Positions 33,462-41,583 of a stretch of DNA of 64,000 nucleotides are shown piece by piece. Position 1 is the stretch's first letter; the number at the start of each line of letters is the position of its first letter. Made by a program: the position numbers and the translations under genes. Source of the stretch: Actinoallomurus spadix (GTDB lineage: Bacteria > Actinomycetota > Actinomycetes > Streptosporangiales > Streptosporangiaceae); NCBI RefSeq assembly GCF_024055725.1, contig NZ_JAMXMX010000012.1, positions 124,001 through 188,000 on the forward strand. Direction: 5' to 3'. The notes below the pieces were generated by a model, which was not told the DNA's origin, ran no database searches, and was given only the letters and a program-made list of their open reading frames with translations.

Positions 33462-35213
33462 TCAGGCGGTGAACAGGAGCAGTCCGAACAGCGCCACCCC
33501 CGCGGTGAGCCACGCGGCGTACTCTCCGACATGCCCGGAGTGCGCGGCGCGCAGGCGGTCGACCGCGGGCCGCAGGAGCCGCGGAGCCGGGCGGCGCAGG
33601 CCGAGCACGGCGACCGGCACCGCCAGGACCACCCCGGCCGCTCCGCCGATGACGCCGGCGGCGGTCCAGGGGTGCAGCGGCTCGGAGGCCGCGTGCCAGG
33701 CGCCGCCGGACAGCACCGCCGCCACGTAGCCGCGCTGGTCGACGAAGAGCCCCGCCGCGTGCGAGACGCCGTGGATCAGTCCGGTGATGAGGCCCAGCAC
33801 CACGGCGCCGCCGGCGAGGACGATGGCCGGCGCGAGCATGGTCCAGGGCAGGCGTGACATCCTCGGCCCGGTCTCGGTGTCCTCGTGCTCGTCCGTCCCC
33901 TCGCCGGACGGGCCCACGCCGCGGAACACGCGTAGCCACACCCGCAGCACCGCACCCGCGGTGAGCGCGGACGCCACCACGCCGACCGGCGCGGCCCACC
34001 ACCAGCCGGCCCGCTCGGCCGCCTCGTCCATGAGGCTCTTGCCGGCCCACAGCCCCGAGGGCGGCATCCCGGCCAGCCCCAGGCCGCCGATCAGGAAGAC
34101 GGCGCCGGGCACCCGCATCCGGCGGCCGCGGCCGTGCAGCTCCCGTTCGTCGAGGGTCTCGAACCGGTTCAGCAGCGTCCCGGCGGCGATGAACAGCGCG
34201 GACTTCACACCCGCGTGGCCGAGCAGGTAGTACGCCGCGCCGGCGAGGGAGGCGTGGTCGAGAGCGGCGACGCCGAGCAGGATGACGCCGACGTGGCTGA
34301 CGGTCGAGTACGCCAGCAGGCGCTTGACGTGCCGCTGGAGGACGCACATGACGCCGCCCAGCAGGGCGGTGACGACGCCGAGGGAGGCGAGGGCGGGCCC
34401 GGCTCCGGGGACGGCCCCGGCGAACGTCGCCCAGTACGTTCGCGCGACCGCGTAGACGCCCAGCTCCACCATGACGCCCGAGAACAGCACGCACACCGGC
34501 GTGGGGGCGACCGCGTGCGCGTCCGCCAGCCAGAAGTGGAAGGGCACCGCCGCCGCCTTGACCAGGAAGCCGGTGCAGACCAGCGCGAACGCGACGGTGA
34601 CCAGGCGATGGTCCTGACCGGGGAGCCGCGCCCCCATGGCGGCGAAGCCCAGCTGCCCCGTCCGGGCGTACAGCAGGCCGATCCCCATCAGCGTGACGTA
34701 CGCGCCCAGCGAGTTGATCACACCGAAGTTGAGGGCCCCGTGCACCGTCCGCGGCTCCTCGGCCTTGTAGCCGGTCAGGACGTAGGCGATCACGCTCATC
34801 AGCTCGAAGAACACGAAGGCGTCGAACAGGTCACCGGTGAGCACGAACGCGCACATCGCGGCGGTGAACAGCAGCATGAGCGCGTGGTAGATCGCCTGAA
34901 CCTCGACGAGGTAGCGCCAGGAGAACACCAGGGCCGCGAGCGTCAGGACGGCGACCAGCAAGGCCAGCCCGGCGGCCATCGGGTCCGCGACGAGCGGGAT
35001 CCCGGCGCTCACGCCGCCGCGTGGCCGCCACCCCCCGAGCCACGCCACGACCGGGTGCCGCAGCGCGGCCGCGAGCACGGCACCGAGCAGCACGGTCACG
35101 GCGAGGACGGTCCCGGTCGCGACCGCGTCGACCAGGGGGCGCGGCAGCCACCGGCCTCCCGCGGCGAGGAGGACCGCGACGAGGGCGGGTGCCGCGATCG
35201 CGGCCTGGACCAT
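33462..35213 (-). CDS. mnhD: Mrp/MBH antiporter subunit D (NuoM/NuoN-like proton channel)
   Basis: Large polytopic subunit, 583 residues from ATG 35213. NuoL/M/N signatures: FVFFELMSVIAYVLTGY (conserved Glu on TM5), VKAAAVPFHFWLADAHAVAPTPVCVLFSGVMVELGVYA (TM7 Lys region and TM8), STVSHVG and GMPPSGLWAGK. Extra C-terminal helices give it more than the usual fourteen. It is the only large channel subunit in this operon; a separate full-length MnhA is absent. Last gene of the transcript, overlapping mnhC. Confidence 0.93.
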   Translation of the reverse strand: MVQAAIAAPALVAVLLAAGGRWLPRPLVDAVATGTVLAVTVLLGAVLAAALRHPVVAWLGGWRPRGGVSAGIPLVADPMAAGLALLVAVLTLAALVFSWRYLVEVQAIYHALMLLFTAAMCAFVLTGDLFDAFVFFELMSVIAYVLTGYKAEEPRTVHGALNFGVINSLGAYVTLMGIGLLYARTGQLGFAAMGARLPGQDHRLVTVAFALVCTGFLVKAAAVPFHFWLADAHAVAPTPVCVLFSGVMVELGVYAVARTYWATFAGAVPGAGPALASLGVVTALLGGVMCVLQRHVKRLLAYSTVSHVGVILLGVAALDHASLAGAAYYLLGHAGVKSALFIAAGTLLNRFETLDERELHGRGRRMRVPGAVFLIGGLGLAGMPPSGLWAGKSLMDEAAERAGWWWAAPVGVVASALTAGAVLRVWLRVFRGVGPSGEGTDEHEDTETGPRMSRLPWTMLAPAIVLAGGAVVLGLITGLIHGVSHAAGLFVDQRGYVAAVLSGGAWHAASEPLHPWTAAGVIGGAAGVVLAVPVAVLGLRRPAPRLLRPAVDRLRAAHSGHVGEYAAWLTAGVALFGLLLFTA

Positions 35214-35554
35214 CACTCCAGCGGCCGGAGTTGGTCCGGGTCGATGGTGCCCCGCCGTTTCGCGACCTGGACGGCGAGCGCGAGCAGCAGGGCCGTCACC
35301 GTCGCGTTCACGACGATGTCGGTGAGCGCCATCGCCTGTACGACCGGGTCGACGACCTTCCCGGTCGGCTTGATGTCGGAGAAGACCGGGGCGGTCCCGC
35401 CCTTGCGGTAGCCGATGGTCAGCAGCAGGACGTACGTCGCCGACTGCGTCACCGACAGGCACACCACGACGTGGACGAGGTTCCGGCTGGTGACCATGCC
35501 GAAGATCCCGGCCAGCAGGATCCATCCGGCGGCGAGGTACGGCAGATGACTCAC
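35213..35554 (-). CDS. mnhC: Mrp antiporter subunit C (NuoK-like)
   Basis: 113 residues, ATG 35554. Three helices with MTSRNLVHVVVCLSVTQSATYVLLL style sequence and QAMALTDIVVNATVTALLLALAVQ containing the conserved LTDIV of MnhC/NuoK. Stop overlaps the mnhD start, start overlaps the mnhB stop. Confidence 0.92.
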   Translation of the reverse strand: MSHLPYLAAGWILLAGIFGMVTSRNLVHVVVCLSVTQSATYVLLLTIGYRKGGTAPVFSDIKPTGKVVDPVVQAMALTDIVVNATVTALLLALAVQVAKRRGTIDPDQLRPLE

Positions 35555-36252
35555 GTGCCTTCTCCCTTCCCCGCCTCGTCGGTGCGTACGAGGAGGGCCT
35601 GCTCGAAGAACTTGGTGAGCACCAGCACGATCGCGCAGCCGACCTCCAGCCCGACCATCGCGTTCATCGGTATCACCAGCCCGGCGCCGGCCAGGCCGAG
35701 TATCACGAAGACGCCCGCGGCGAGCGCCTCGCCCGCCTCGAAGGCCGGTACGGGACGCAGCCGGTCGAGGGCCGGGTAGTCGCCGGTGAGGTAGAGGAGG
35801 TGCAGTGCGGTGCCGAGCACGACACCGCCCTGGAAGCCGCCGCCGGGGGACAGGTGACCGTGCGCGACGATGTACACGCCGATCAGGAGCGTCACCGGGA
35901 GCAGGGCGTACCCCGTCAGGCGGAGTGCGTCGAACACGTCGGCGGGCCCGTACCCGTGCTCGCCGGCCTCCTCCTCGCGCTCCCGCCGTACCGTGCGCAG
36001 CAGGACGACGGCGCCGAGCGCGGACGCGAACAGGATCAGCTCCTCGCCCACCGTGTCGAAGGCGCGCTGGTCGAAGTTGACCGACGAGACGACGTTCTTC
36101 GTCCGCTCGGCGATCGCCGAGGTCACCGCGCGCTCGCCGTACGGATGGAACCGCCCGCCGAAGTCCGGCAGGCGGAACGCCGCCAGGACGTACAGGACCG
36201 CGAGGCCGGCCACGCCGATGACGAAGACGGCGAACCGCGCCCGGTGGCTCAT
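35551..36252 (-). CDS. mnhB: Fused MbhE-like / MnhB antiporter subunit
   Basis: 233 residues, ATG 36252. Residues 1-~90 resemble the C-terminal piece of MnhA or archaeal MbhE (SSVNFDQRAFDTVGEELILFASALGAVVLL). The rest is MnhB (TLLIGVYIVAHGHLSPGGGFQGGVVLGTAL). So two subunits that are separate in archaeal MBH are joined here. Confidence 0.88.
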   Translation of the reverse strand: MSHRARFAVFVIGVAGLAVLYVLAAFRLPDFGGRFHPYGERAVTSAIAERTKNVVSSVNFDQRAFDTVGEELILFASALGAVVLLRTVRREREEEAGEHGYGPADVFDALRLTGYALLPVTLLIGVYIVAHGHLSPGGGFQGGVVLGTALHLLYLTGDYPALDRLRPVPAFEAGEALAAGVFVILGLAGAGLVIPMNAMVGLEVGCAIVLVLTKFFEQALLVRTDEAGKGEGT

Positions 36253-36500
36253 CGCCGTTCTCCGTGCTGCCTGCGGATCGCGTGGATCGCGAGGATCACC
36301 ACCAGGGGGACCACGACCGTGCCCACGGCGATCTGGGACAGCGCGACGTCGGGGGCCTGCAGCACCAGGAACAGGATGCCGAGCGTCACCCCGTAGGCGG
36401 ACAGCACGATCGCCTGACGGGCCGGGTCGCGGGTCAGCACGACCGCCGTCGCCATGACGACGGCGAGCGCCAGGGCCACGATGAGGACGGCGTCAGCCAT
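36249..36500 (-). CDS. DUF4040 / MbhD-like antiporter subunit
   Basis: 83 residues from ATG 36500. Three helices with VLSAYGVTLGILFLVLQAPDVALSQIAVGTVVVPLVVI, the DUF4040 segment found at the end of MnhA or as free MbhD. Overlaps both neighbours. Confidence 0.88.
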   Translation of the reverse strand: MADAVLIVALALAVVMATAVVLTRDPARQAIVLSAYGVTLGILFLVLQAPDVALSQIAVGTVVVPLVVILAIHAIRRQHGERR

Positions 36501-36762
36501 CGGGACCTCGCCGCGCGCGAGCGGTGGCGACGACGGTCGCCGGCCCGGTGCCGACGAGCAGCACACCGATGAGCACGAGTTTGGCCACGTCGTGCCAGGA
36601 CGACCACGGGCGCAGGGCGAGCCCCGCGACGACCAGGGGCGCGGCCAGCACCGCGGCCGGCCCGATGAAGTGCAGCCGGGCGAACAGGTCCCGGGTGAGC
36701 AGCAGCCGGACCGCGCTGAGCACGGCGACCGCGACTCCGGCCCAGATCAGCGCGGCGCTCAC
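36493..36762 (-). CDS. mnhG: Mrp antiporter subunit G
   Basis: 89 residues from GTG 36762, overlapping mnhF by 4 bp. Three helices and the typical LTRDLFARLHFIGPAAVLAAPLVV segment. The long open frame upstream is the antisense/adjacent frame of mnhF and not part of the protein. Confidence 0.88.
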   Translation of the reverse strand: MSAALIWAGVAVAVLSAVRLLLTRDLFARLHFIGPAAVLAAPLVVAGLALRPWSSWHDVAKLVLIGVLLVGTGPATVVATARARRGPDG

Positions 36763-37004
36763 AGGGTCCGCCCGATGAACCGCGCGTACACCAGTGAGCC
36801 CGCGAACGACAGCAGGCCGAGCACCAGCGCCACGTCGAGATAGGCGGGCCGGTCGTACCCCGCGGCCAGGAGCAGGAGGACCATCGTCGCCGTGGGTCCC
36901 GCGAGGATGAGCCCGGTCAGCCGGTCCGCCGGCTCCCCCCACAGGGTCGCGAGCACGGCGGGTCCGACGGCGGCGATCAGCAGGACGAGCGCGGCGGTCA
37001 GCAT
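36759..37004 (-). CDS. mnhF: Mrp antiporter subunit F
   Basis: 81 residues from ATG 37004. Three helices; GEPADRLTGLILAGPTATMVLLLLA and YLDVALVLGLLSFAGSLVYARF match MnhF/MrpF (usual form DRxxaldxlg…DvalvlallsFvgtva). Overlaps mnhE by 7 bp and mnhG by 4 bp. Confidence 0.88.
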   Translation of the reverse strand: MLTAALVLLIAAVGPAVLATLWGEPADRLTGLILAGPTATMVLLLLAAGYDRPAYLDVALVLGLLSFAGSLVYARFIGRTL

Positions 37005-37405
37005 GAGGTCAGTTCCCGTTCGAGGAGGGAGGAGCGGTCCTCCGCGCGGTGGACCTGAACGGTGTCCCGGTCCGGGGAGACCCGGACGACGTACGCGCCC
37101 GGTGACAGCGACAGGAGGAGGGTCAGCACGCCGTCGCGGCGGGACGGCATCGCGACCTCGGCGAACCGGCCCCGCCGGGCCGGTCGCAGGAGCAGCAGGC
37201 AGTCGCGGACGATCTGCGGGGGCAGGAGGAGCAGGACGCGCGGCCGGGGACGGGCGATCGCGAGGTCGGTCAGGAGGGCCCGCCGCGTGGCGACGGCCGC
37301 CGCGGCGCCGAACACCGCCGCGGCGGCCCCGACGACGAGTTCGGTCACCGAGATCGTCGAGATGATCCCCAGGTAGATCCCGTACAGGGCCGCCCACCAC
37401 GTCAA
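36998..37405 (-). CDS. mnhE: Mrp antiporter subunit E
   Basis: About 135 residues; start uncertain, TTG 37405 is the first usable codon before TWWAALYGIYLGIIS. MnhE features: two N-terminal helices, IVRDCLLLLRPARRG, LLLSLSPGAYVVRVSPDRDTVQVH. First gene of the operon E-F-G-(DUF4040)-(E/B fusion)-C-D; starts 20 bp after the CDF gene stop, so the CDF gene may be co-transcribed. Confidence 0.8.
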   Translation of the reverse strand: MTWWAALYGIYLGIISTISVTELVVGAAAAVFGAAAAVATRRALLTDLAIARPRPRVLLLLPPQIVRDCLLLLRPARRGRFAEVAMPSRRDGVLTLLLSLSPGAYVVRVSPDRDTVQVHRAEDRSSLLERELTSC

Positions 37406-37425
37406 CGGCTCGACGGCGGAGCGGG

Positions 37426-38457
37426 TCAGGCCCGCCGTCCGAGGGTCGTGCCCGGGCCGTCCCCGTGCGTCGCCCGGCCGTCTTCGTCCGAACACGAATG
37501 GCCGTATACCCGTTCGTCCGACCCGAAACCCGGGCGCTGCGCGGGGGGCCGCCGCCGTGTGGGGTCGATGAAGACGTGCGGTTTCACGGACAGCCGTTCC
37601 CCGACCCGCCGGTCGATGTCCTCGGCCATCTCCTCGACCCGGTCGGCGGTGATGTCGTCGGCGAAGCTCGCCCGTGCCGCGATGAGGAGGTGGTCGGGGC
37701 CGAGCCGCATCGTCAGCAGTTCGGCCACGTCGTCGACGCCCTCCGTCCTGTTGATCTCCTCGGCGATCAACCGCTGCTCGTCGGGGTCGGCCGCGTGGCC
37801 GATGAGCATGTCCCGGCTGTCGCGGCCGAGGCGGTACGCGACGACGATGAGCAGCACGCCGACGGCGACGGACGCGGCGCCGTCCCACATCGAGGAGCCG
37901 GTGAGCTGGGTGAGGACCAGGCCGCCGGCGGCGAGGACGAGACCGATGACGGCGGCGGTGTCCTCGAACAGCGCCGCCTTCACCGTCGTGTCCGGGCTGC
38001 GGCGTACGTGGTCCATGACCTCACGGCCCTGGTCCGCGGCCTCCCCGCGCATCTGGTGGACGGCACGGGCGAACGAGATGCCCTCGGCCACGAGCGAGAC
38101 GGCCAGGACGATGTACGCGACCAGCGGGGACTCGTGCCCGTGCGGTTTCAGCATCGCGAGGATGCCCTCGAACACGGAGAACCCGGCGCCCGCCACGAAG
38201 ATCCCGAACGCCGCCAGCAGCGACCAGAAGTACCGCTCCTGCCCGTAGCCGAAGGGGTGGTCGCGGTCCGGCGGCCGGTTGCTCTGGCGCAGCGACGTGA
38301 GCAGGAACACCTGGTTGAGGGTGTCGGCGAGGGAGTGGGCGGCCTCGGCGAGCATCGCACTCGATCCGGAGATCAGGCCGGCGACCAGCTTGGTCGCCGC
38401 GACCACCAGGTTGGCGGCGCCGGCGACGAGGACCGTACGACGGGTTGACCGATTCAT
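37426..38457 (-). CDS. Cation diffusion facilitator family exporter
   Basis: 343 residues from ATG 38457. CDF fold: six helices with metal-site motifs AEAAHSLADTLNQ (TM2, HxxxD) and FEDTAAVIGLVLA (TM5, ExxxD-type), DHPFGYGQERYFWSL, then a cytosolic domain (LTMRLGPDHLLIAARASF). The C-terminal 35 residues are polar with SCSDEDGRATHGDG, possibly metal binding. Likely exports Zn, Fe, Mn or Co. Upstream of the Mrp operon on the same strand. Confidence 0.9.
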   Translation of the reverse strand: MNRSTRRTVLVAGAANLVVAATKLVAGLISGSSAMLAEAAHSLADTLNQVFLLTSLRQSNRPPDRDHPFGYGQERYFWSLLAAFGIFVAGAGFSVFEGILAMLKPHGHESPLVAYIVLAVSLVAEGISFARAVHQMRGEAADQGREVMDHVRRSPDTTVKAALFEDTAAVIGLVLAAGGLVLTQLTGSSMWDGAASVAVGVLLIVVAYRLGRDSRDMLIGHAADPDEQRLIAEEINRTEGVDDVAELLTMRLGPDHLLIAARASFADDITADRVEEMAEDIDRRVGERLSVKPHVFIDPTRRRPPAQRPGFGSDERVYGHSCSDEDGRATHGDGPGTTLGRRA

Positions 38458-38762
38458 GGGGATTCCGTTACCCGCGCACAACGCGTCGATACGCGCTGGC
38501 GGGTGCCCTGCCGGGGGGTTTCCCACCGGCGGAGACGTGCCGGCGGATACGCGCCGGCCGAAACGTCTCCGTCCGACGCACGACGGCGCCACGGGGCCCG
38601 GCTCGTGCGGTCCCCCGTGATGGATAAGACCTGCTCGGCCGATGGACGGCCGGAAATGGCCGGAGGACGATCAGATCAATACCAAGGGTGGATCCGGTCT
38701 CATAAGGCAGCATCTAATGTGATTGAGCTCACGTCCCCTGTCCCCGAACTCAGGATCTGCTG
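38458..38762. other. 305-bp divergent gap with a long imperfect hairpin
   Basis: No gene is seen. Between the CDF gene and the ABC operon, 38531-38570 forms GGAGACGT / ACGTCTCC (outer) with GCCGGCG / CGCCGGC (inner) and a four-base bulge CGAA on one side. It lies 74 bp upstream of the CDF start, so it would be in its leader or promoter. No known metal riboswitch pattern is recognised. The 60 bp before the ABC start (AT-richer) probably hold its promoter. Confidence 0.4.
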
Positions 38763-39695
38763 ATGATCGAGGCGAAGAACCTCACCAAACGCTACGGCGA
38801 CAAGGTCGCCGTGCAGGACCTCTCCTTCACCGTCCAACCCGGAAGGGTGACCGGATTCCTCGGGCCGAACGGCGCCGGGAAGTCGACGACGATGCGCCTG
38901 CTCCTCGGGCTCGACCGGCCGGACGGCGGTGACGCGACGATCGCCGGCCGGCATTACCCGGACCTGCCGCGGCCCCTCTCGGTGGTCGGCGCGCTGCTCG
39001 AGGCGCGCGCGGTCCACACCGGGCGCAGCGCCTACAACCACCTGCTCTGCCTGGCCCAGACCCAGGGCATCGGCCCCGCGCGGGTCCAGGAGGTCATCGA
39101 CCTGGTCGGGCTGCGGGAGGTCGCCCGCAAGCGCGCCGGCGGCTTCTCCCTGGGCATGGGCCAGCGGCTCGGCATCGCGGCGGCCCTGCTCGGCGACCCG
39201 TCCGTGCTGATCCTCGACGAGCCGGTCAACGGCCTCGACCCCGAGGGGATCCTGTGGATCCGCAACCTGATGAAGTACCTCGCCGCCGAGGGGCGGACGG
39301 TCTTCGTGTCGAGCCACCTGATGAACGAGATGGCGGTCACCGCCGAGCATCTCATCGTCATCGGCCGGGGCCGGCTCATCGCGGACTGCTCGACGGAGGA
39401 GTTCATCGAGCGCAGCGCCGAGCAGCAGGTGGTCGTCCGCAGTCCGGACGCCGAGCGGCTCGCCGCCGTCCTCGACGAGGAAGGCGGCAAGACCACCGTC
39501 GACGGTGACGGCGCGCTGCTCGTGTCCAACCTGGAGGCTCCGCGCATCGGCGAGCTCGCCGCCGCCGGCGGCTTCGTCCTGCACGAGCTGACCCCCCGGC
39601 GCGGCTCGCTGGAAGAGGCGTTCATGGAGCTGACCCGGGACAGCGTCGAGTACGGCACGGCATCGGCCCCGCACGCCGAAGGAGACCCGCGATGA
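38763..39695 (+). CDS. ABC transporter ATP-binding protein
   Basis: 310 residues from ATG 38763. Walker A GPNGAGKST (residues ~35-43), signature region GGFSLGMGQRLGIAAALLG and Walker B VLILDEPVNGLDP; switch histidine in VFVSSHLMNEM. Family of bacitracin/lantibiotic-type or SCO-type ABC-2 exporters (DrrA-like). Overlaps the permease by ATGA. Confidence 0.93.
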   Translation: MIEAKNLTKRYGDKVAVQDLSFTVQPGRVTGFLGPNGAGKSTTMRLLLGLDRPDGGDATIAGRHYPDLPRPLSVVGALLEARAVHTGRSAYNHLLCLAQTQGIGPARVQEVIDLVGLREVARKRAGGFSLGMGQRLGIAAALLGDPSVLILDEPVNGLDPEGILWIRNLMKYLAAEGRTVFVSSHLMNEMAVTAEHLIVIGRGRLIADCSTEEFIERSAEQQVVVRSPDAERLAAVLDEEGGKTTVDGDGALLVSNLEAPRIGELAAAGGFVLHELTPRRGSLEEAFMELTRDSVEYGTASAPHAEGDPR

Positions 39696-40528
39696 CCACC
39701 GTTTCCAGCGTGACGGAACGCCCGGCCGTTCCCGCAGACCACCGGCCGGGCTTCCACCACCTGCTGCGCAGCGAGTGGACCAAGATCCGCTCGGTGCGCT
39801 CGACCGTGTGGTCGCTGATCCTGCTGGTCGTCCTCGACCTGGGCTTCACCGCCCTGTTCGTGGGCATCATGGTCGGGCAGTGGGACAAGGCGTCCCCCCA
39901 GGATCACGCGAACGCGATCGCCGATCCGACGAGCGCGATCCTCGGCAGCGGCTTCTTCCTCAGCCAGCTGACCGTCTGCGTCCTCGGCGTCATGGTGATC
40001 GCGTCGGAGTACTCCACCGGGATGATCCGGGCCAGCCTCCTGGCGGTGCCCCGGCGGGTGCCCATGCTCGCCGCCAAGGCGGCGGTGTTCGGGCTCCTCA
40101 TCCTCGTTCTCGGAACGGCGGTGTCGTTCGTCTCCTTCTTCATCGGCGCGCCGATGCTCCATTCCAAGGCGCCCGTGTCGCTGGGCGACCCGGGAGTCCT
40201 GCGCGCCGTCATCGGCGGCGGTCTCTACCTCGCCGTGCTGGGCCTGTTCGCGATGGCCATCGGCGGGATCGTCCGGCACACCGCGGCGGGCATCACGGGC
40301 GTGATCGGATTCGTCCTCGTCCTGCAGCCGCTCGTCCAGTTGCTCCCGGGCAGCATCGGCAAGCACGTGCACGCGTACCTGCCGTCCGAGGCGGGTCATC
40401 TGATCGCCCAGGCGCACCAGGGCAAGGACGACCTCCTGACGCCGTGGCAGGGCTTCGGGGTCTTCTGCGTCTGGACCGCGGTGCTGCTGGTGATCGCGGC
40501 GGTCGTGCTCAAGCGGCGCGACGCCTGA
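39692..40528 (+). CDS. ABC-2 type permease
   Basis: 278 residues from ATG 39692, six membrane helices. LLRSEWTKIRSVRSTVWSLILL is the characteristic start of actinobacterial ABC-2 permeases. Partner of the preceding ATPase; substrate unknown. A strong terminator follows at 40571. Confidence 0.92.
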   Translation: MTTVSSVTERPAVPADHRPGFHHLLRSEWTKIRSVRSTVWSLILLVVLDLGFTALFVGIMVGQWDKASPQDHANAIADPTSAILGSGFFLSQLTVCVLGVMVIASEYSTGMIRASLLAVPRRVPMLAAKAAVFGLLILVLGTAVSFVSFFIGAPMLHSKAPVSLGDPGVLRAVIGGGLYLAVLGLFAMAIGGIVRHTAAGITGVIGFVLVLQPLVQLLPGSIGKHVHAYLPSEAGHLIAQAHQGKDDLLTPWQGFGVFCVWTAVLLVIAAVVLKRRDA

Positions 40529-40570
40529 CGGCCGGCGCGCGCCTGACGGACGGCGCGACGCATGACGGAC

Positions 40571-40602
40571 GGAGCCGGGCCGCGATCGGGCGGCCCGGCT
40601 CC
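40571..40602 (+). terminator. Terminator of the ABC operon
   Basis: Thirteen-base perfect stem GGAGCCGGGCCGC (40571-40583) / GCGGCCCGGCTCC (40590-40602) with loop GATCGG, followed by GTCTTC, 43 bp after the permease stop. Confidence 0.8.
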
Positions 40603-40637
40603 GTCTTCGGCGTGGAATCGTCCCTGAGGCGGCACAA

Positions 40638-40769
40638 CCACATAAGGGGGAGAAATGTGGCGACGCCGGGAGGATACGGGGGCAATCCTCCCGGCGTCGC
40701 AATCATCGGTGTTCCGACGGGGGCCCGGAACACCGGCACGGGCGCTCCGACGGGGGACCAGAGCGCCGG
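40638..40769 (-). ncRNA. Candidate structured small RNA: four stem-loops, each with a CCCCC loop
   Basis: On the minus strand four consecutive hairpins occur. Hairpin 1: GGCGCTC/GAGCGCC, loop TGGTCCCCCGTCG (40761-40767 with 40741-40747). Hairpin 2: CGGTGTTCC/GGAACACCG, loop GGGCCCCCGTC (40707-40735). Hairpin 3: a 16-bp stem GCGACGCCGGGAGGAT with loop TGCCCCCGT (40660-40700). Hairpin 4: CCACAT/ATGTGG, loop TTCTCCCCCTT (40638-40660). Linkers are 5-6 bases between the first three, and hairpins 3 and 4 share a base. Three loops share CCCCCGT. A promoter-like sequence lies just upstream. The actinobacterial 6C RNA family also presents C-runs in hairpin loops, but with two hairpins as I recall. No credible protein is encoded on either strand. 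Hairpin 3 followed by ATTTCTCC could terminate, which would leave hairpin 4 outside. Confidence 0.6.
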
Positions 40770-40774
40770 TACAA

Positions 40775-40806
40775 ATCGTACACCGAACCCCCCCTCTGTT
40801 AGTCAA
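40775..40806 (-). promoter_or_regulatory. Candidate promoter of the C-loop small RNA
   Basis: On the minus strand TTGACT (40806-40801) and TACGAT (40780-40775) with a 20-bp spacer that contains a run of seven G (40794-40788). The inferred start (~40768) coincides with the first base of hairpin 1. The spacer is longer than ideal. Confidence 0.4.
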
Positions 40807-40813
40807 GAGATTG

Positions 40814-41161
40814 TCACGAGCCGATTTCGTCGCGCGGGCCGGAAATCTCTTTTCGGTCACCGGTCTTTGGCTCGTACGGGGTGAATCGCGCGGCCGAGTC
40901 CGGCTCGCGGCCGCCATTGGCGAAGATGACGGCGACATAGGGCAGCACCACCGCGCCGAGCAGCGCGACGATCGCCGTCAGCCGCCAGGCGCCGGGCAGC
41001 GCCACGGCGCAGATGATGCTCAGCAGGAAGCACAGCGCCCGCACGGCCATCGTGATCAGGTAACGGCGCTCGCGGTAGCCGATGTCCTCGGACAGTGGCC
41101 GGCGAGCGTCCGTCACCGTGTACACCACGGGCCGCTCACGTCGCCGGATCGGCGGTCTCAC
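40814..41161 (-). CDS. DUF3099 membrane protein
   Basis: 115 residues from GTG 41161 (GGGGAG about eight bases upstream; GTG 41167 possible). YTVTDARRPLSEDIGYRERRYLITMAVRALCFLLSII and ALPGAWRLTAIVALLGAVVLPYVAVIFAN match DUF3099: a soluble head and two helices, then a polar tail. Function unknown, conserved in actinobacteria. Confidence 0.85.
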   Translation of the reverse strand: MRPPIRRRERPVVYTVTDARRPLSEDIGYRERRYLITMAVRALCFLLSIICAVALPGAWRLTAIVALLGAVVLPYVAVIFANGGREPDSAARFTPYEPKTGDRKEISGPRDEIGS

Positions 41162-41370
41162 CCTCACTCTCCCCACCGTAGTCCTCGGGAGGAACCGGGC
41201 AAGCGCCCGGGTGATCCCTGATGCGCCACAGGCGTCCGTGCCCGCGACGGCGCCCCTCATCAGGCCGCGGGACCCGGCGGGGCGGGACCGCTCCCACCGC
41301 ACCGCATGGCGGGTGCGCCTCGCGGGAAGGAGCATCGAAGCATCTCAATCGCGGCGCGGGAGGAACTGTC

Positions 41371-41583
41371 ATGACGGACCGGACGTACCGGGTAACGGAG
41401 ATCGTGGGCACCTCACCGGAGAGCGTCGACGCCGCGATCCGCAACGCGATCAGGCGGGCCGGGCAGACGCTGCGGCACCTCGACTGGTTCGAGGTCACCC
41501 AGGTGCGCGGCCAGATCGTCGACGGCGAGGTCGCGCACTACCAGGTGGGCCTCAAGGTGGGCTTCCGCCTCGAGGATGCCTGA
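41371..41583 (+). CDS. Dodecin (flavin-binding dodecamer)
   Basis: 70 residues from ATG 41371, GGGAGGA upstream. Entire dodecin fold: YRVTEIVGTSPESVDAAIRNAIRRAGQTLRHLDWFEVTQVRGQIVDG then HYQVGLKVGFRLED. The flavin-stacking Trp is in LDWFEV and the Gln in VTQVRG. Stores or buffers FMN/riboflavin. The last 30 bp plus stop are tandemly duplicated. Confidence 0.95.
   Translation: MTDRTYRVTEIVGTSPESVDAAIRNAIRRAGQTLRHLDWFEVTQVRGQIVDGEVAHYQVGLKVGFRLEDA

Noticed and set aside
40655-41221. 188-residue plus-strand ORF over the hairpin array
   Set aside because: Composition is shadow-like, it crosses a DUF3099 gene on the other strand and ignores the strong RNA structure.
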